Shown piece after piece: positions 12,394 to 23,164 of a stretch of DNA of 64,000 nucleotides. Position 1 is the stretch's first letter. Each line of letters starts with the position of its first letter. The notes under the pieces are model-generated. The model searched no databases. It worked only from the letters and a program-made list of their open reading frames with translations, and was not told the DNA's origin. The stretch comes from Spirometra erinaceieuropaei (taxonomy: Eukaryota > Platyhelminthes > Cestoda > Diphyllobothriidea > Diphyllobothriidae). The position numbers were made by a program, and so were the translations under genes. The stretch spans positions 509,336-573,335 of the forward strand of contig CACRXP010000233.1 in NCBI GenBank assembly GCA_902702965.1, in the 5' to 3' direction.

Positions 12394-12462
12394 GGTGCCT
12401 GAGTGGGATTCGAACCCACGACATCAAGCGGAAGGCTTTAGTACAGCCAACGCTATAGCACC
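12394..12462 (-). repeat. tRNA-like SINE head (minus copy)
   Basis: On the minus strand this reads a shortened 5' part, then GGCTGTACTAAAGCC as anticodon arm, a long variable region and a perfect T arm: GTGGG, TTCGAAT, CCCAC. Box B is intact. The 5' side including box A is eroded (GGTGCTATAGCG), so it is not a functional tRNA gene. Confidence 0.7.
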
Positions 12463-12630
12463 TATGAATTACATGAGCCTGGTAGTCATCAGGTGGACTC
12501 TAGATGTATTACTTAGGAAATCCTGCTTGGGCAGTCGGCTTACTGTATGAGATTTGGTTGATCAAGACGTTGCAGTAGGCTGGGAGTGTAAACTTGATCC
12601 AAATTTGATTAAACTCGCGTCGTCCGGCGG

Positions 12631-12713
12631 GCTCTCGTAGCTCAGATGGCTAGAGAGTTGGCTGTACTAAAGCCTGCCCCTTGATGTCGTGGCTCCAAAT
12701 CCCACCTAGGCAC
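12631..12713 (+). repeat. tRNA-like SINE head (plus copy)
   Basis: Box A-like TAGCTCAGATGGCTAGAG is followed by the same GGCTGTACTAAAGCC arm as the other copies. Box B is damaged (GGCTCCAAATCC). A leader, ACTCGCGTCGTCCGGCGGG, precedes the head at about 12612-12631 and is also present before the copy at 58117, so the repeat unit starts upstream of the tRNA-like part. Confidence 0.7.
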
Positions 12714-12756
12714 CGAGTTTTTTTTTACAGTTGGATCATAATGAATCATTCGTAAT

Positions 12757-13690
12757 AACGATGGTGAACATTCCCGCTATACGGCACCTCTCACCAATAC
12801 GGCGATTGCAGCAAGCGGGTAACTGGGGCATTTAAATTATCTCTCATACATTTTCAAGCACAACATAAAATTTACAGTATTATTACGCCAACTTAATTCA
12901 CATATGGTATTTACTTTGGGATTTCCTTTTGGGAACAAAGGAAGGGGACTGTGGAAAGAGCTAACTTCCAAACGAAACGTTCTTATGTTTTAGTTTCTCA
13001 GTTGGTTGAATGGATAGGTAGAGCCATGTTGGAAGTAAATAAGCGTTTCTAGACTACCTACCAATAAACAAGGGATGATTGACTTTCTGGATAAGGTCGT
13101 GGAACCGGCTATTACTAGGGAACCATAATGTTTTAATAGCCCCAAAACTGATTGAAGACCTTAGCGAATTCTTGATGTACTAGGTTGAAAAAATGGATAC
13201 ATAACCCTCGTGAAGTGAAATATCCTTTTGAGGCCGGCGACTACGTTAAAAGCGGTTTACTTTCTACAAGAAACAATTGGCTACTGTTCCAAAAGTCTGA
13301 TTGTCCATAACTCCGCGACAGTTTATGCTTACTCCACTCTTCTGCCTCGAGCCTGTATATGCGCGACCAAATATGCGCACTTGGTGTATCTTTGTTCCCC
13401 TCCCCTACGTCTCAGCCCCCGTGGACTTAGCTCCAACGTTTAGATGGTTCTGACGGCTCGACAAATGGTTGTGCTTTAAAGGGCCTCATTCATCGTGTTA
13501 AGTTCTTAAGGGTAGGACAAACGAAAAGACGCCAGAAGGAGGGGCTTTATCATGCACAGGACCCTCAGTTGCTTTCGCAGGCCAAAATAGTTACTAGCAA
13601 AGCCAGGAATTGTGCTGACGGTGTTAAGTCATGTATGGGAGAGAAAGAGAGTGAGATAATGGTGGTAATTGCTTTTATGGGTTTGTGGGA
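12757..13690. other. Unassigned stretch
   Basis: No gene or repeat recognised. Only a 71-codon frame at 13228-13443 without motifs. Confidence 0.4.
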
Positions 13691-14360
13691 GCAAGTTCAG
13701 GTATCCGCGTCTGAATTGTGTGCGTTTTATCCCAATCCCCTTGTGTGAAAACCCCGCGCGCTTTCGCGCAGAACGCCGTCGTGTATGGCACGCGTAGATG
13801 GACCATCGAGCTCCGTCGGCCACCTGTCTCCACTTCCAACACCAGACAACTGACCGATTCAGACAATGGACTGGTGCTTTGGGAGAGGGAGGAGAGAGTG
13901 AGGCCGATCATCTCAGCGCATATTCTTCACTACAACCAATTGGACGCGCTTGCATCTACCACGATACGCCAAGAGCCGTGGCTGGGAATGCTGTAAACCA
14001 ACGCATACTCGGTCCTCCTCTCAGGACGGAGAGTCAGGCTGCAATGGCTCCTCCTAAATGTGGCCCTCTACTGTACTCCCTCTCAGAAGGGCTCCGAGCG
14101 AAGCATTTCTTGTTCCTGTGAAAAGCTGGCCCAACCAGCGTGGATCAGGCTTGTGCGTTTAGCCGTGTCAACCACTGCGTCTAATCGGTCTTGACATCGG
14201 ACTCAGGGTGGTGGGTGAGGGTGGAGTGCAGTAGAAACAATGCAAGTCGACTGTCACTATAACTAGTTCAAACGCAGGTCCCCTTCCCTGATCCCGCCAT
14301 AAGGAAAGGCCCACAATGCTCCCCCTCTTGTCCGAAGCTCATACCGTCACCCAATAAATC
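13691..14360 (+). repeat. GC-rich dispersed repeat cluster (copy 4)
   Basis: The fuller form of the family. From 14007 it reads CTCTCAGGACGGAGAGTCAG, then about 150 bases further a TCTTGACATCGGACTCAGG box, GTGGAGTGCAGTAGAAAC and CACTATAAC. The first string recurs exactly at 15065-15084, and both copies continue in register for about 250 bases. A partial unit with GGGAGGAGAGAGTG precedes it at about 13885. Frames of 92 and 107 codons here overlap each other on the same strand and look compositional. Confidence 0.65.
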
Positions 14361-15050
14361 ATCAGTAATTACTTGAAATTATCATTTGCTGTGGAAAATG
14401 TTAGTTATTATTCGCCACTTACGATTCAAAAGTCCATGAGACTGTTTTTGCCATAGGGAATTATAACTTTCATTTTTGTTTGAAAAAAGTACAATTTGAA
14501 AGCCTGATACCGTCTCAGACAAAAACACCCAAAAGAGGGTAGGCCGAATGCACCTGTCCCTGCACTCTTCTCTCCGACCGGTTTTCACTAGGGTCGCTTG
14601 TCAGCGCCGCGGCAGGACTGGAGGCTTAACGACCTCGGGCGCTCTTATTAACTTCGCGACCCGATTGTTAATCGGTCTGCATCAGAGCTAAGGCTGTCCC
14701 GGTTATGCGCGACAGAAGACCTTGTCGAAATTGGGAAAAAAATTAACAGTCGGTCGCTTTTTTTCCTACACGCCAGACATAGATGGATTGAATGGTCAGC
14801 GACAGCTTCTAGAGCCCGTGCGCACACTACTGTCAAGGCTCAGAGAGCATACATTATCAATAGATAAATAACTATTTTGACAGTCTGTCTCATTTTGTCT
14901 TCTGATTGTCTACACATCTATACAATAGGCTGTGAGCGCCTAGAAGCTTATCAAATTAACTAGCGGCCGCTGCCTTGCCGACTTTAGTAATCATTTTTAG
15001 GTCAAACTGGAGGGGAAGTTCATGCCCTAAAAGGCTGCCAACTGACGGGC
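14361..15050. other. Unassigned spacer between repeat copies
   Basis: No recognisable feature. The sequence returns to AT-rich composition between the two GC-rich repeat copies. Confidence 0.35.
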
Positions 15051-15055
15051 TAACT

Positions 15056-15420
15056 TGGTCGTCCTCTCAGGACGGAGAGTCAGGCTGCAATGGCTCCTAC
15101 TTAATCTGGCCTCTACAGAACTCCCATTCAGTTGAGTTCCGAGCCGACTACTTGTTTCCGTGAAAATCTGGTCCTTTGTGCGCGGTCAAGGCGTGCGTGG
15201 AAGACATAGACAGGCTGCTTAGCTTTGTTAACCACCGTGTCCGATCCCGCCTCTGGTCGTCGTCCCGGGTCACCGGGTCCAGGCAGAAGTGAGGGAGGAG
15301 AGCGAGTGGCAGATTCAGTCGGCCGGGCCGCGAGGCCAATGCGCCCAGAACCACTCGCCGGGGAGGGGGAGGAGGGGGCGAGCGGATGACCTTGACGCAG
15401 CGGGGCTCTGAACAATGGCG
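15056..15420 (+). repeat. GC-rich dispersed repeat (copy 5)
   Basis: Begins with the same CTCTCAGGACGGAGAGTCAG landmark as the copy 1.05 kb upstream and runs in register through to GAGGGAGGAGAGCGAGTG at about 15290. The minus strand is open for 129 codons (15148-15537) because of high G+C. The frame has no domain and is not called as a gene. Confidence 0.65.
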
Positions 15421-18087
15421 CCAAGCGTCGTAATTATGGCTGTTGTCTACATCGTCACCCGATTGTTTGATGGAACGTTTCTGTGGGTGACGCGACAAAG
15501 GCAGTAGCCATGGCACAAATTGCTTCTCGCATGTCACTGAAACCTCGCGAGAATGTGCCCATTCTTAGTATGAGAGATACATGACTATGATATTTCGCAA
15601 AAAAAACACTCAGAGATTTGAATTTTTCAAAGTGCGAAATTCGCCCAGAGAGAGTTGATCATATCCTAAGAATTCTAGGGAAAAGAATTTCTGTTCAAGA
15701 CTTAATCAAACAAAAATCATGGTTTCATTTTTAAAGCACTTTCTGTACAGGCATAAAGTTATCCTCTGAGCAGAGTCTTCATGACACACAAAAACACAGT
15801 GCTTTCGAATAAGCAGAGGGACAAGAAAGAGGTGCAAAGGTATGAAAATTCTGGAAATGAGGAAGAATGCCGGATGGGGCTTTTTGCTCCAAATAAAGTA
15901 CGAATAAATATGTAAAGTGGGAAGGAACTGTAGGCGTTTACTTCCTCAAAGTTTTGCTTGATGGATTTCACACAATTGACAGTGATGCTGTTAGGAACGC
16001 AATGTATGCTCAGTATTAATCCGCCATGGTGGCAAGTCTTGAATGCCTTTTTGCCACCTTATGCCAGAAGCATTCCGACTGTTTTCATTTTATTCAAATT
16101 TAGATTCTTATAGCCCCCGTTTGCTGGGGTATATTTTTCATATAATTGCAGTCGTCATCACCGTGACTTTATATCCTTTGCGAAAACGGTATCCATTTGT
16201 TATTACCCACCGGAATGGACGAATCAGTTGTTTTAGTACGAAAGGATGCGCACGACTTAGACAATGCGCCTCCTCAGACAAATGCGTTTCAACTGTGTCC
16301 CTTTCGAGTGCATTCCAAAGCCGAATGCTTAAATGGACACTGAAGTAGCTAAAGGTGGAATTATTGGGCTCTTCTAAGAGTTCCAAATTCGCAAACAAAA
16401 TAATGCACTTTTGCTTCTTCAAAACAGATCTATCAGGTCGCAACTGAATGTATAAAGTGTTCTCTTTCAAAATGATGTGAATTGAATCGTCGCATAAATT
16501 CCAGTTCAACGAATTTACATGCTTGACTGAGCATGAAAGGGTGCCATCTATACTGTCAGTTTCTCACTTGCTTCACATGAACCAAACTTTTTTTTATAGA
16601 CAGCATCCCGAATTAACTGGCAACCCATGTCACAGGCGTAGAATAAACCCGAAAATCGAAGAGTGTATGCAAGGCAGGACACCAATTACTGGAGGTTTAA
16701 AATGTGACCGCGCTCGTTTCGATTTCCCGGCTGTCGGGCACAAAACCCCAAGGTTTGTCTTCAATATCCAAGTCGGAAGTTAGCTTAAATAATCTAGGCG
16801 GTGAAATGGGCATCTGCACTTCACGTCTTGTCACATGCCTACAATGAAACACAGCTACTTTTCTCTCCTGATTGGCTACAGTGCTCAAGTGTGCGAACTG
16901 GAGCTAAGCGAATGGTGACGGAAAGAACGGTCGGATAGGCGTGGCTTAATCCAGAATTAACCTTTGGTTTAAAACGGTTAAAGCTTACGAAAAGACAATG
17001 GGAAAATAATTTAGTATAAAACCGCCCCATTTTCTGCGCCACCGCAATCTATTTTACGGTAGCTAATAAGACCAGGTAAAACCGCCGCCTATAAGAGATT
17101 GCTGTTTGCCCTGGATCTCACGCAGTTTGTTTTTAGTTCACTTACTTTTGTCGATATCAGACAAGCTGGTACTAGACTGAGGCAGTTTACCAACTCCAAC
17201 CCTAACTGTAACCAATGTAAGCACGGTATCATAATGTGTTAGGGTGGGGGGGGGGTGGCATCAAAACAGTCTCAACTATACGTTTGAAGGGAAACGTAAA
17301 TTCCCAAAAGATTGCAAGGGCGCCCGCAGCTCAACTGCAGAAAAACTATGGAAAATGCCTCCGGTCTCAAGTTAGTTCCAGCAGTGTCCGCAAACGTTCA
17401 GGTCCACTGACCAGTTTTTGGAGGTACTGCCAATTGACAAGACTATTGGGTTGGGGTTCTTCAAATCAGATTCTGCCCATCGGTTTTGCTTTGTTATGAC
17501 AACTGATGCATGTTGTTCGAAAACAGTTCCTGTCCTCTATAAGGCCACTATCATCGCTTTCCTGTAGTTTTTGACATTTCCTAGGTATTGGATCTCAATA
17601 CTGAGGTGTCAAGTTTAGAAAAACAGGTGGTTTCGACACCTGGTTCTTTCCGCCTTCAACTAAAATTTCAGAACTGTCAAAGCTAATCAGGATATTTCTG
17701 CTTTGTATGGAGAGAACACCCGAAAGACACGACAAGTCACGTCCAACGCGCCTGGACAATTGGCTGAAACTAGGAGCAACTGCTCAATCCTTTCTCTCAA
17801 ACGACTTTACGGTCGCGGCATAAACTTCACTTACCAGATGTCTCTCCGTGACTTATAATTTGACAATCTCGTAATTGTCGGTCATCCATTCGACACGGAC
17901 TGCAAGGTGTGGTCCCTAGTTGACGATCTTAATGCGGTCTATATGCTGTCTTTTCTAAGGTTCACAAAGCTGTGGAAGGATTCAGATCAACCACTGTTTG
18001 CCGATTTGGGTGTTCTCGCCCACAGTTTTGTGAATTACTTAATTGATGCTGCTATTATTTGCCTTTTTTGATTTCCGAAGAACTTAC
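15421..18087. other. Unassigned stretch
   Basis: No gene recognised over 2.7 kb. Overlapping frames on opposite strands at 16043-16348 (101 codons) and 16138-16509 (123 codons) have no motif. A G-rich tract, GGGT followed by ten G and TGG, lies at 17242-17258. The 87-codon frame at 17236-17499 starts in that tract and has no recognisable domain. Confidence 0.4.
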
Positions 18088-18640
18088 TGCACGAACTTGG
18101 AGTAAATCTTTCGGAACAGACTTTCTCAAGCACGGTTAGAAATTGGCTATGAATAGTTGAATTGAGATCCATCAGCTACTGCGGAATAACCGCGTAATAT
18201 TCACAAACCACCAACAGGTACGCCTGGGTTTTTAGCTAATACCTGTGTTGTTATTAAGGTGAATCATTACATAATTCTACACTACTGGCTGCCTGTTTGC
18301 GGTTTGTGAATATTACATGGTTATTCCGCAGTAGATGATGAATTTCAGCTCAAATATTCATATGGAATTCCGGACCGCGCCTGAAAAGGTGTGTTCCGAA
18401 AGATTTACTCCAGGTTCGCGCATTAATTTCCTGGGAAATTAAAGAAGGCAAGTTGAAGCTGGAATTCATATACCAGAAAACGTACAGGAGAACTGGGGGA
18501 CCCATTGATGAGCCGAACCCCTCGCAGCTGCTTCAGGCAGCAGCACAAGATCGACGAAACACGCGTGTCTGGGCTTTTAAGTAATACTTGCGTTGTTAGT
18601 ACGGTAAATCATTAAACAATTGGCTGCTGTTATTCATGTA
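18088..18640 (+). mobile_element. Hammerhead-bearing short element with inverted head (copy a)
   Basis: The family head, CTTGGAGTAAATC, appears at about 18096 on the plus strand and again inverted, ending GATTTACTCCAGGTT, near 18415. The two heads form arms of roughly 120 bases around a loop that itself contains a tail-like segment (18230-18290). A ribozyme motif and a plus-strand tail, GGTAAATCATTAAAC, follow at 18501-18620. Nothing is encoded. The order head, ribozyme, tail is shared with 22190-22330, 23165-23420, 42290-42625 and 58960-59290. Confidence 0.65.
18501..18573 (+). ncRNA. Hammerhead ribozyme motif, class 2 (copy a)
   Basis: Stem I is CCCA (18501-18504) with TGGG (18570-18573). 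The first core strand reads TTGATGA instead of the canonical CTGATGA. Stem II starts GCCGA (18512) and closes TCGAC (18551-18555), one mismatch. The second core strand is GAAA at 18556. Stem III is the self-complementary ACACGCGTGT, followed by C, giving a GTC cleavage site. The first-position C-to-T change in the core would be expected to reduce or abolish cleavage. Confidence 0.75.
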
Positions 18641-19458
18641 CATTGTGTCGAAACTAGTGAAACTTTGGTCAAAATCTTTAAATAGGTATGTATCCTGAAG
18701 ATATTTGCTACACCGGCTTCCCATACCGTTGGGCATGGTATTCCACTTCATACACATTCATTACTGCTTAAATGTCAGCCTTCCTTCGTGAATCATTGCA
18801 TCTCCTTATACTGATGTCAGACAATAGTGTTCATTTGTCCCGTTGACTTTCGAAGTCTTTTGAAAGGAGCTACTTATTATTGTACAACAAGATGTAGGCA
18901 CAGATGCTGAGCGGAGGTCGTTCAGACTGACGGCCCTCGTTGGGGCCACATCAAGTCGGAACGGGCGTGTTTTGTGGGAAAGCGTCGCGACGACCGCAAA
19001 CATCTAGACTGTCAGACAGCTGAGGCACTTGACTAGGCGCCCGAATGCGCACAGTCAGTAAGGTCCGAAAGTGCCCAGTGATGCAGTCTGCAAAAGACAC
19101 ACAGGACGGTTTGTCTCGCGGTAAAACCAGCAACAAGCCCAGCAATGACAAATATACGGTCTGTCACACGCACGACCTTTATTTCGCATCCAGCATCTGG
19201 AGGTGCCAGCACTGCAGATCAGCTTAAGGGTATAAATGTTGACTGGGTTCCTCGTCTAGAGTTTTTATGTTTAGTTTCCATCCGTCAGGCTATTCAGAAT
19301 TCTGCAAATTCCTCACCCCGCTCATTCTTAGAGCTTTTAGGACAGCAACGCTTATGTAGCTGTCCATGCGTCCTGCCATAATTTGTCACTGAGGTCCACC
19401 AACCACGTTGGATTTGAGAAGAACAATTGTGCATAAGTGGCTGGCAATCAAAATACAT
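18641..19458. other. Unassigned spacer
   Basis: No recognisable gene or repeat. Short overlapping frames on both strands only. Confidence 0.35.
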
Positions 19459-19589
19459 GCACACTATGTGACGCAACTTGTGAAACCTTAAATGAAATCC
19501 CGAAATGTGATTCCAGTTATAAAGGATTACTTAGGTAGGATAGTAATACTGGTTATTTCGCAGCATAATTCAAAAATTGTTCAATCAAT

Positions 19590-19837
19590 AAAAACGAAGA
19601 GACGAGTCCCAGGAAGCAGTCGTGAAGAAAAAGACACGATCGGTGGAACAAAACTTTATTCGCCTGACGTTTCGGGTCCCTGGTCGAACCTATCATCAGA
19701 GACAGCAGTAGATACGGATAGTTCATGCACGTGGGGATGCAGCCGCCATACCATCGCATGCCTATGAAAATTCACGGTTTCCCCTCATCCGGGATGGTTG
19801 CACGATATGATGTACGCCCTTTCGCCCACATGCCAGA
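19590..19837 (-). mobile_element. Penelope-like terminal segment with hammerhead
   Basis: On the minus strand this matches the end of the Penelope copy at 52690-52920 over its full length: the GTGAATTTTCATAGGCATGC string, then the ribozyme, then GATCGTGTC and CACGACTGCTTCCTGGGACT. It lacks any endonuclease or RT sequence, so it is an isolated terminal (pLTR-like) piece. A 91-codon plus frame (19492-19767) is a by-product. Confidence 0.75.
19662..19703 (-). ncRNA. Hammerhead ribozyme motif, Penelope class (intact core)
   Basis: Minus strand: stem I GTCT with AGGC; core CTGATGA; stem II AGGTTC with GACCC, closing around GACCAGG; core GAAA; and CGTC giving a GTC cleavage site. Stem III is reduced to about one pair, as known for hammerheads in Penelope-like elements, which are thought to work as dimers. 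All strictly conserved core bases are present, so this is one of the two best preserved ribozymes of this class in the window. Confidence 0.8.
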
Positions 19838-20063
19838 AAACCACGCTCTAAAGTGACTACATGAGTAATGTAAATTCCCATTGATTTTCAATATTTATAG
19901 ACATTAAAACCTTTTTTGCTGGAAATATGCACAGACGTATTGTTCACATCCTCACTTTCCAGTAGATTTTGTTTTCCTAAATTTTTTGAAGAAAGCGTAT
20001 CTTCTGGTTTTAAAAATGCCTACAACTCTCAAGTAATTTTGAGTCCGACCTGCGTTGCACATG

Positions 20064-22189
20064 CGTGCACGGTTTCTAACCTATCCGTTTCATTTGAAAA
20101 GACACCAAATACGCCTCACAAAACGTTGCCATGTATATGGATCCCGTTTAATAATTCATAATGACCACTAACAAGCAAACATATACGACGCTATTTACAT
20201 AGGCACTTAAAGAACCAAGTAAATCTCATAAATATGAAGCATTTTAAGATTGGGCGATAATCCTCCATTTGAGTGGAAAATGTGAAGATAAGATAATTTG
20301 CCACGGAATGAGTACAAGAAAGGACCAACCACTGCACACTAGCATAGATTTACCCCTTAGATAGAGTGACCTTCGGGCATTTTTGGTTCACGACCTGAGG
20401 GTACCTGGTATGTTAAGTAGTACACGAAAAGTTCTGAATCCGCACCTCTTCTCGAGATAGTCCTTTTCGAGTCACAACTGGCATAAAAATATAAGGCTCG
20501 TCCTTATTTCGGATACTGTGATGTCCGCCACCGCTTTGGGGAAGATGGGAAACCTGAGCAGCATTGATCTGATTCACGTTCCTCAGTCTAATCATCGAGC
20601 TCCAAGTTCAAGAGAAGACCAGAGATGGGTTTCGTCGCAGGCACACCGAGAGCCCATGACATGACTCGGTCCTATGCTCTTACCTAATCCCACCTTGTTA
20701 ACAAAATCCGGCGTTCAGTCGGTTGAAAGATCGGGGTGTGAACCCTGTGCTTATCACATTTTTATGGGGCACTTAACAAGAATTGCGCCCCAAATGACGT
20801 CGGAGTAGAATGATCTTATTTCAAAGCTAAGCATCCGCTCCCATATTACGATCGGCTAGTTACTTGCTCCCTCTGGCCAATGCCTAAACCATGCACTTAC
20901 GCACACGGACGCGGAATTAGGAATCGGAGCAACAGAACACCACAACCCTGACGGGGTTCAGAGTGGTTACTTTTCGTGCTTAATGAGACAATCTAACTGA
21001 CTATAATTTTAAATCTTCTCCAAATGGCCTATAAGTTTCTGCAAGACGGCTATAAGTAACCCCCTTAACGAGGTCAGGGGTGTTTATTCACAAATAGTGA
21101 CATCTCTACAGCATGTCGTTTTGCCTGGAACTACCGAGCAGGGTATCGTAAGGCACACTACTCTCTGGCAGGGTTGTCAACGTTAATGACTTGGCCTGCT
21201 GATATGCCTCCGGCATATTTCAAGTCTCTGTTCGTCTTCCAGGATAGGCAGCATAGCAAGGGCAGTTAGGGGAACACACAAGGCTTTGCCAGGGTACGTG
21301 GCGGAGGAGATAGTTAAATGAACAAAGGCAGCCCCGACAGATGACAAATGCTAAATTAGGAAGTCGTTTTGCACGTCGTGAACGGAGCTGAAGCAGTCTA
21401 CAGACAAGTTCGCTCCCTAAATCTCGTTTAGCAGGCAGCGGGGAGACGCAGAACTGCGCAGATCTGTGAATTCCTCTTTTCGTGCTGGCCGAGGAAGGAG
21501 GCTTTCACGTGCGGTTGACGGACTCTTTGCGTTTATCTTAAAAATGTGACACATAGATCAACGCAATAGCTGGATGAGTTCTTCATCAATCTTCTAAACG
21601 CAGTCAAACCAACAATTCAGATAGAAAGTTTGTGAATAAAAACGCTGACAATAAAGTTGGCAGTAACGAAAACACAACATTTGTACGTAAATGTTTTAGC
21701 AAAAATGAAGCAACAAATTAGGCCGCTCTCAAAGTAAGGGAAGCAAAGTGCATGTGAATGAAAATTTCCGATCCGCATGTGCCCATTTAACTCGAAAAGG
21801 ATTACTCGATGCACAGATTCCTAGGGTCATTCAGAACTCACGGCCTTTAGAGTCGCTGTAGACTCGGTGACAGTAATAGCTGTGTTGGAATGCCACAGAT
21901 ACATGCTCAGGGTTGGATAATTCAGGGTAAAGAGCCGTATTAGGAATAAGTAGTAAGGACAACGTGTCAAAGTTTGTCTACGGGTGGGCAGCAACTTACT
22001 TAATAAGCTGAAATATAAAGATTACTATTGAAAACTAAAAGCAACCATGGGACAGTTTGTGTATAATTCTTAACTGAGGCCAAATGCCGTAAATAAAAAT
22101 TAGGCTCATCGTCGTCCTGAAACAGCGATACCAACAAAAAGCTAACTGGCAGCAAAAAGACAGTTTAGGACTGGGGCACTTTTTTACCA
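20064..22189. other. Unassigned stretch
   Basis: No gene or repeat recognised over 2.1 kb; all open frames are under 66 codons. Confidence 0.4.
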
Positions 22190-22330
22190 GAGTGCACATG
22201 AAGGACGCTGGAGAATCTACTGTTGAGCCGAAGCCCTCGCAGGTACGTCTAGTAGTGGCAAAAATCTACGAAACACGTGTTTAGACTTTTAACTAGTGAA
22301 TGTGACAGGAGTACGGTTAATCAGTCCCAA
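22190..22330 (+). ncRNA. Decayed hammerhead motif, class 2 (copy b)
   Basis: The order of parts matches the other copies: CTGTTGAGCCGAAGCCCTCGCAG at 22220 for the core and stem II start, CTACGAAACACGTGTTTAGAC at 22266, then a CTTTTAACTAG tail and TACGGTTAATCA. The core reads CTGTTGA for CTGATGA and the cleavage triplet is changed, so it is presumably inactive. Confidence 0.6.
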
Positions 22331-23160
22331 GGTCTACCTAAGGTTTCGTTTGTGTAAGATGTAGCAGTCCGTGAGTAAAACAATCTAGTTAGTGTCTCCA
22401 AAGTTAAAATGTGCTTGATTGCGAGGACTAAAAAGCCACACCGAAAAAATCCATTATTGAACTCGAGCAACAAGAGTTATACGGGTCCATAGCCAATAGC
22501 AACAAGAGCAAACAGACGTGGCCTTGAAAAGGCCAATGTATGTTTTTTTTCTCAGTGTCTATCGCGCGGACGGCTCTGCGCTTATGTGAGCACAGCACAC
22601 AAATGCTGATTACTGGGGCTGAAGATAATCCTGGTAGGAGTTAGTTGTGGTATCCGGAGTATGGACCTTGCAGATAGGCAATGAGACCATCAGACTTGGT
22701 TCAACAAAAGCAGAGTTTTGCCAACTGAGCAGCTGTCCAGGAAGACTTTAACTCCATCCGATAAATAAGTTAGCCCATCAGAGTACTAATTTGTGATTAA
22801 TACGCGTCCACTCTTGAAGTTCCTCAGTTTTCGGACCTCCTACACCGATCAAAATAAATGGTAAACTATTCAAAATCAATCAACGAGGAACGCCCAGCTT
22901 ATCAAAGTGCCGAGATATGGAAAACGCCCAATAAGGTAGCCGAGGCCGTAGGAACTACTAGTTTAGAGTAGTTCGTGTTTGTTTCCCGTTTTGAACTTCT
23001 GGGAAGATAGAAGAACAGTTGCAGAAAACAGACACTGCCGCGCATTCCAGTTTACAAAAACAGTCTATTTAGGACTTAAGAGCGAGTTTATTCTCTTTTA
23101 TGGATTCGCAGGAAATCGCATTAGGTAAGATCTAAAGTCCTACTCCTTGCCTAGGACAGC
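22331..23160. other. Unassigned spacer
   Basis: No recognisable gene or repeat; AT-rich. Confidence 0.35.
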
Positions 23161-23164
23161 TTGA

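Larger units (their letters stand above)
12325..12756. mobile_element. Inverted pair of tRNA-headed SINEs between 12-bp direct repeats
   Basis: The string ATCATTCGTAAT occurs at 12325-12336 and again at 12745-12756 in the same orientation. Between them lie a minus-strand SINE head (12394-12462) and a plus-strand SINE head (12631-12713), arranged tail-out. Each head is followed in its own direction by ACCGAGTTTTT and a CAGTTGGATC or CAGCTGGATC tail. The direct repeats look like a target-site duplication that bounds the whole pair, implying the two copies arrived as one unit or that the second inserted into the first. Confidence 0.7.
19459..20063. mobile_element. Diverged foldback element interrupted by a Penelope segment
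   Basis: The left part (19459-19571) follows the arm of the family copy at 26246, with CTATGTGACG for CAGTGCGTGACC, CCCGAAATGTGATTCC and CGCAGCATAATTC. The match stops and resumes at about 19838 with GAAAACCACGCTC, matching the arm roughly 75 bases further along. It then continues past CCCATTGATTTTC to CTCAAGTAATTTTGAGTCC near 20050. The intervening bases are a Penelope terminal segment, so the foldback copy is older than that insertion. Confidence 0.65.

Noticed and set aside
12631..12713. Functional tRNA gene
   Set aside because: Box B is damaged, the anticodon arm does not give a standard loop, and the same leader and tail recur at other copies, as in a SINE.
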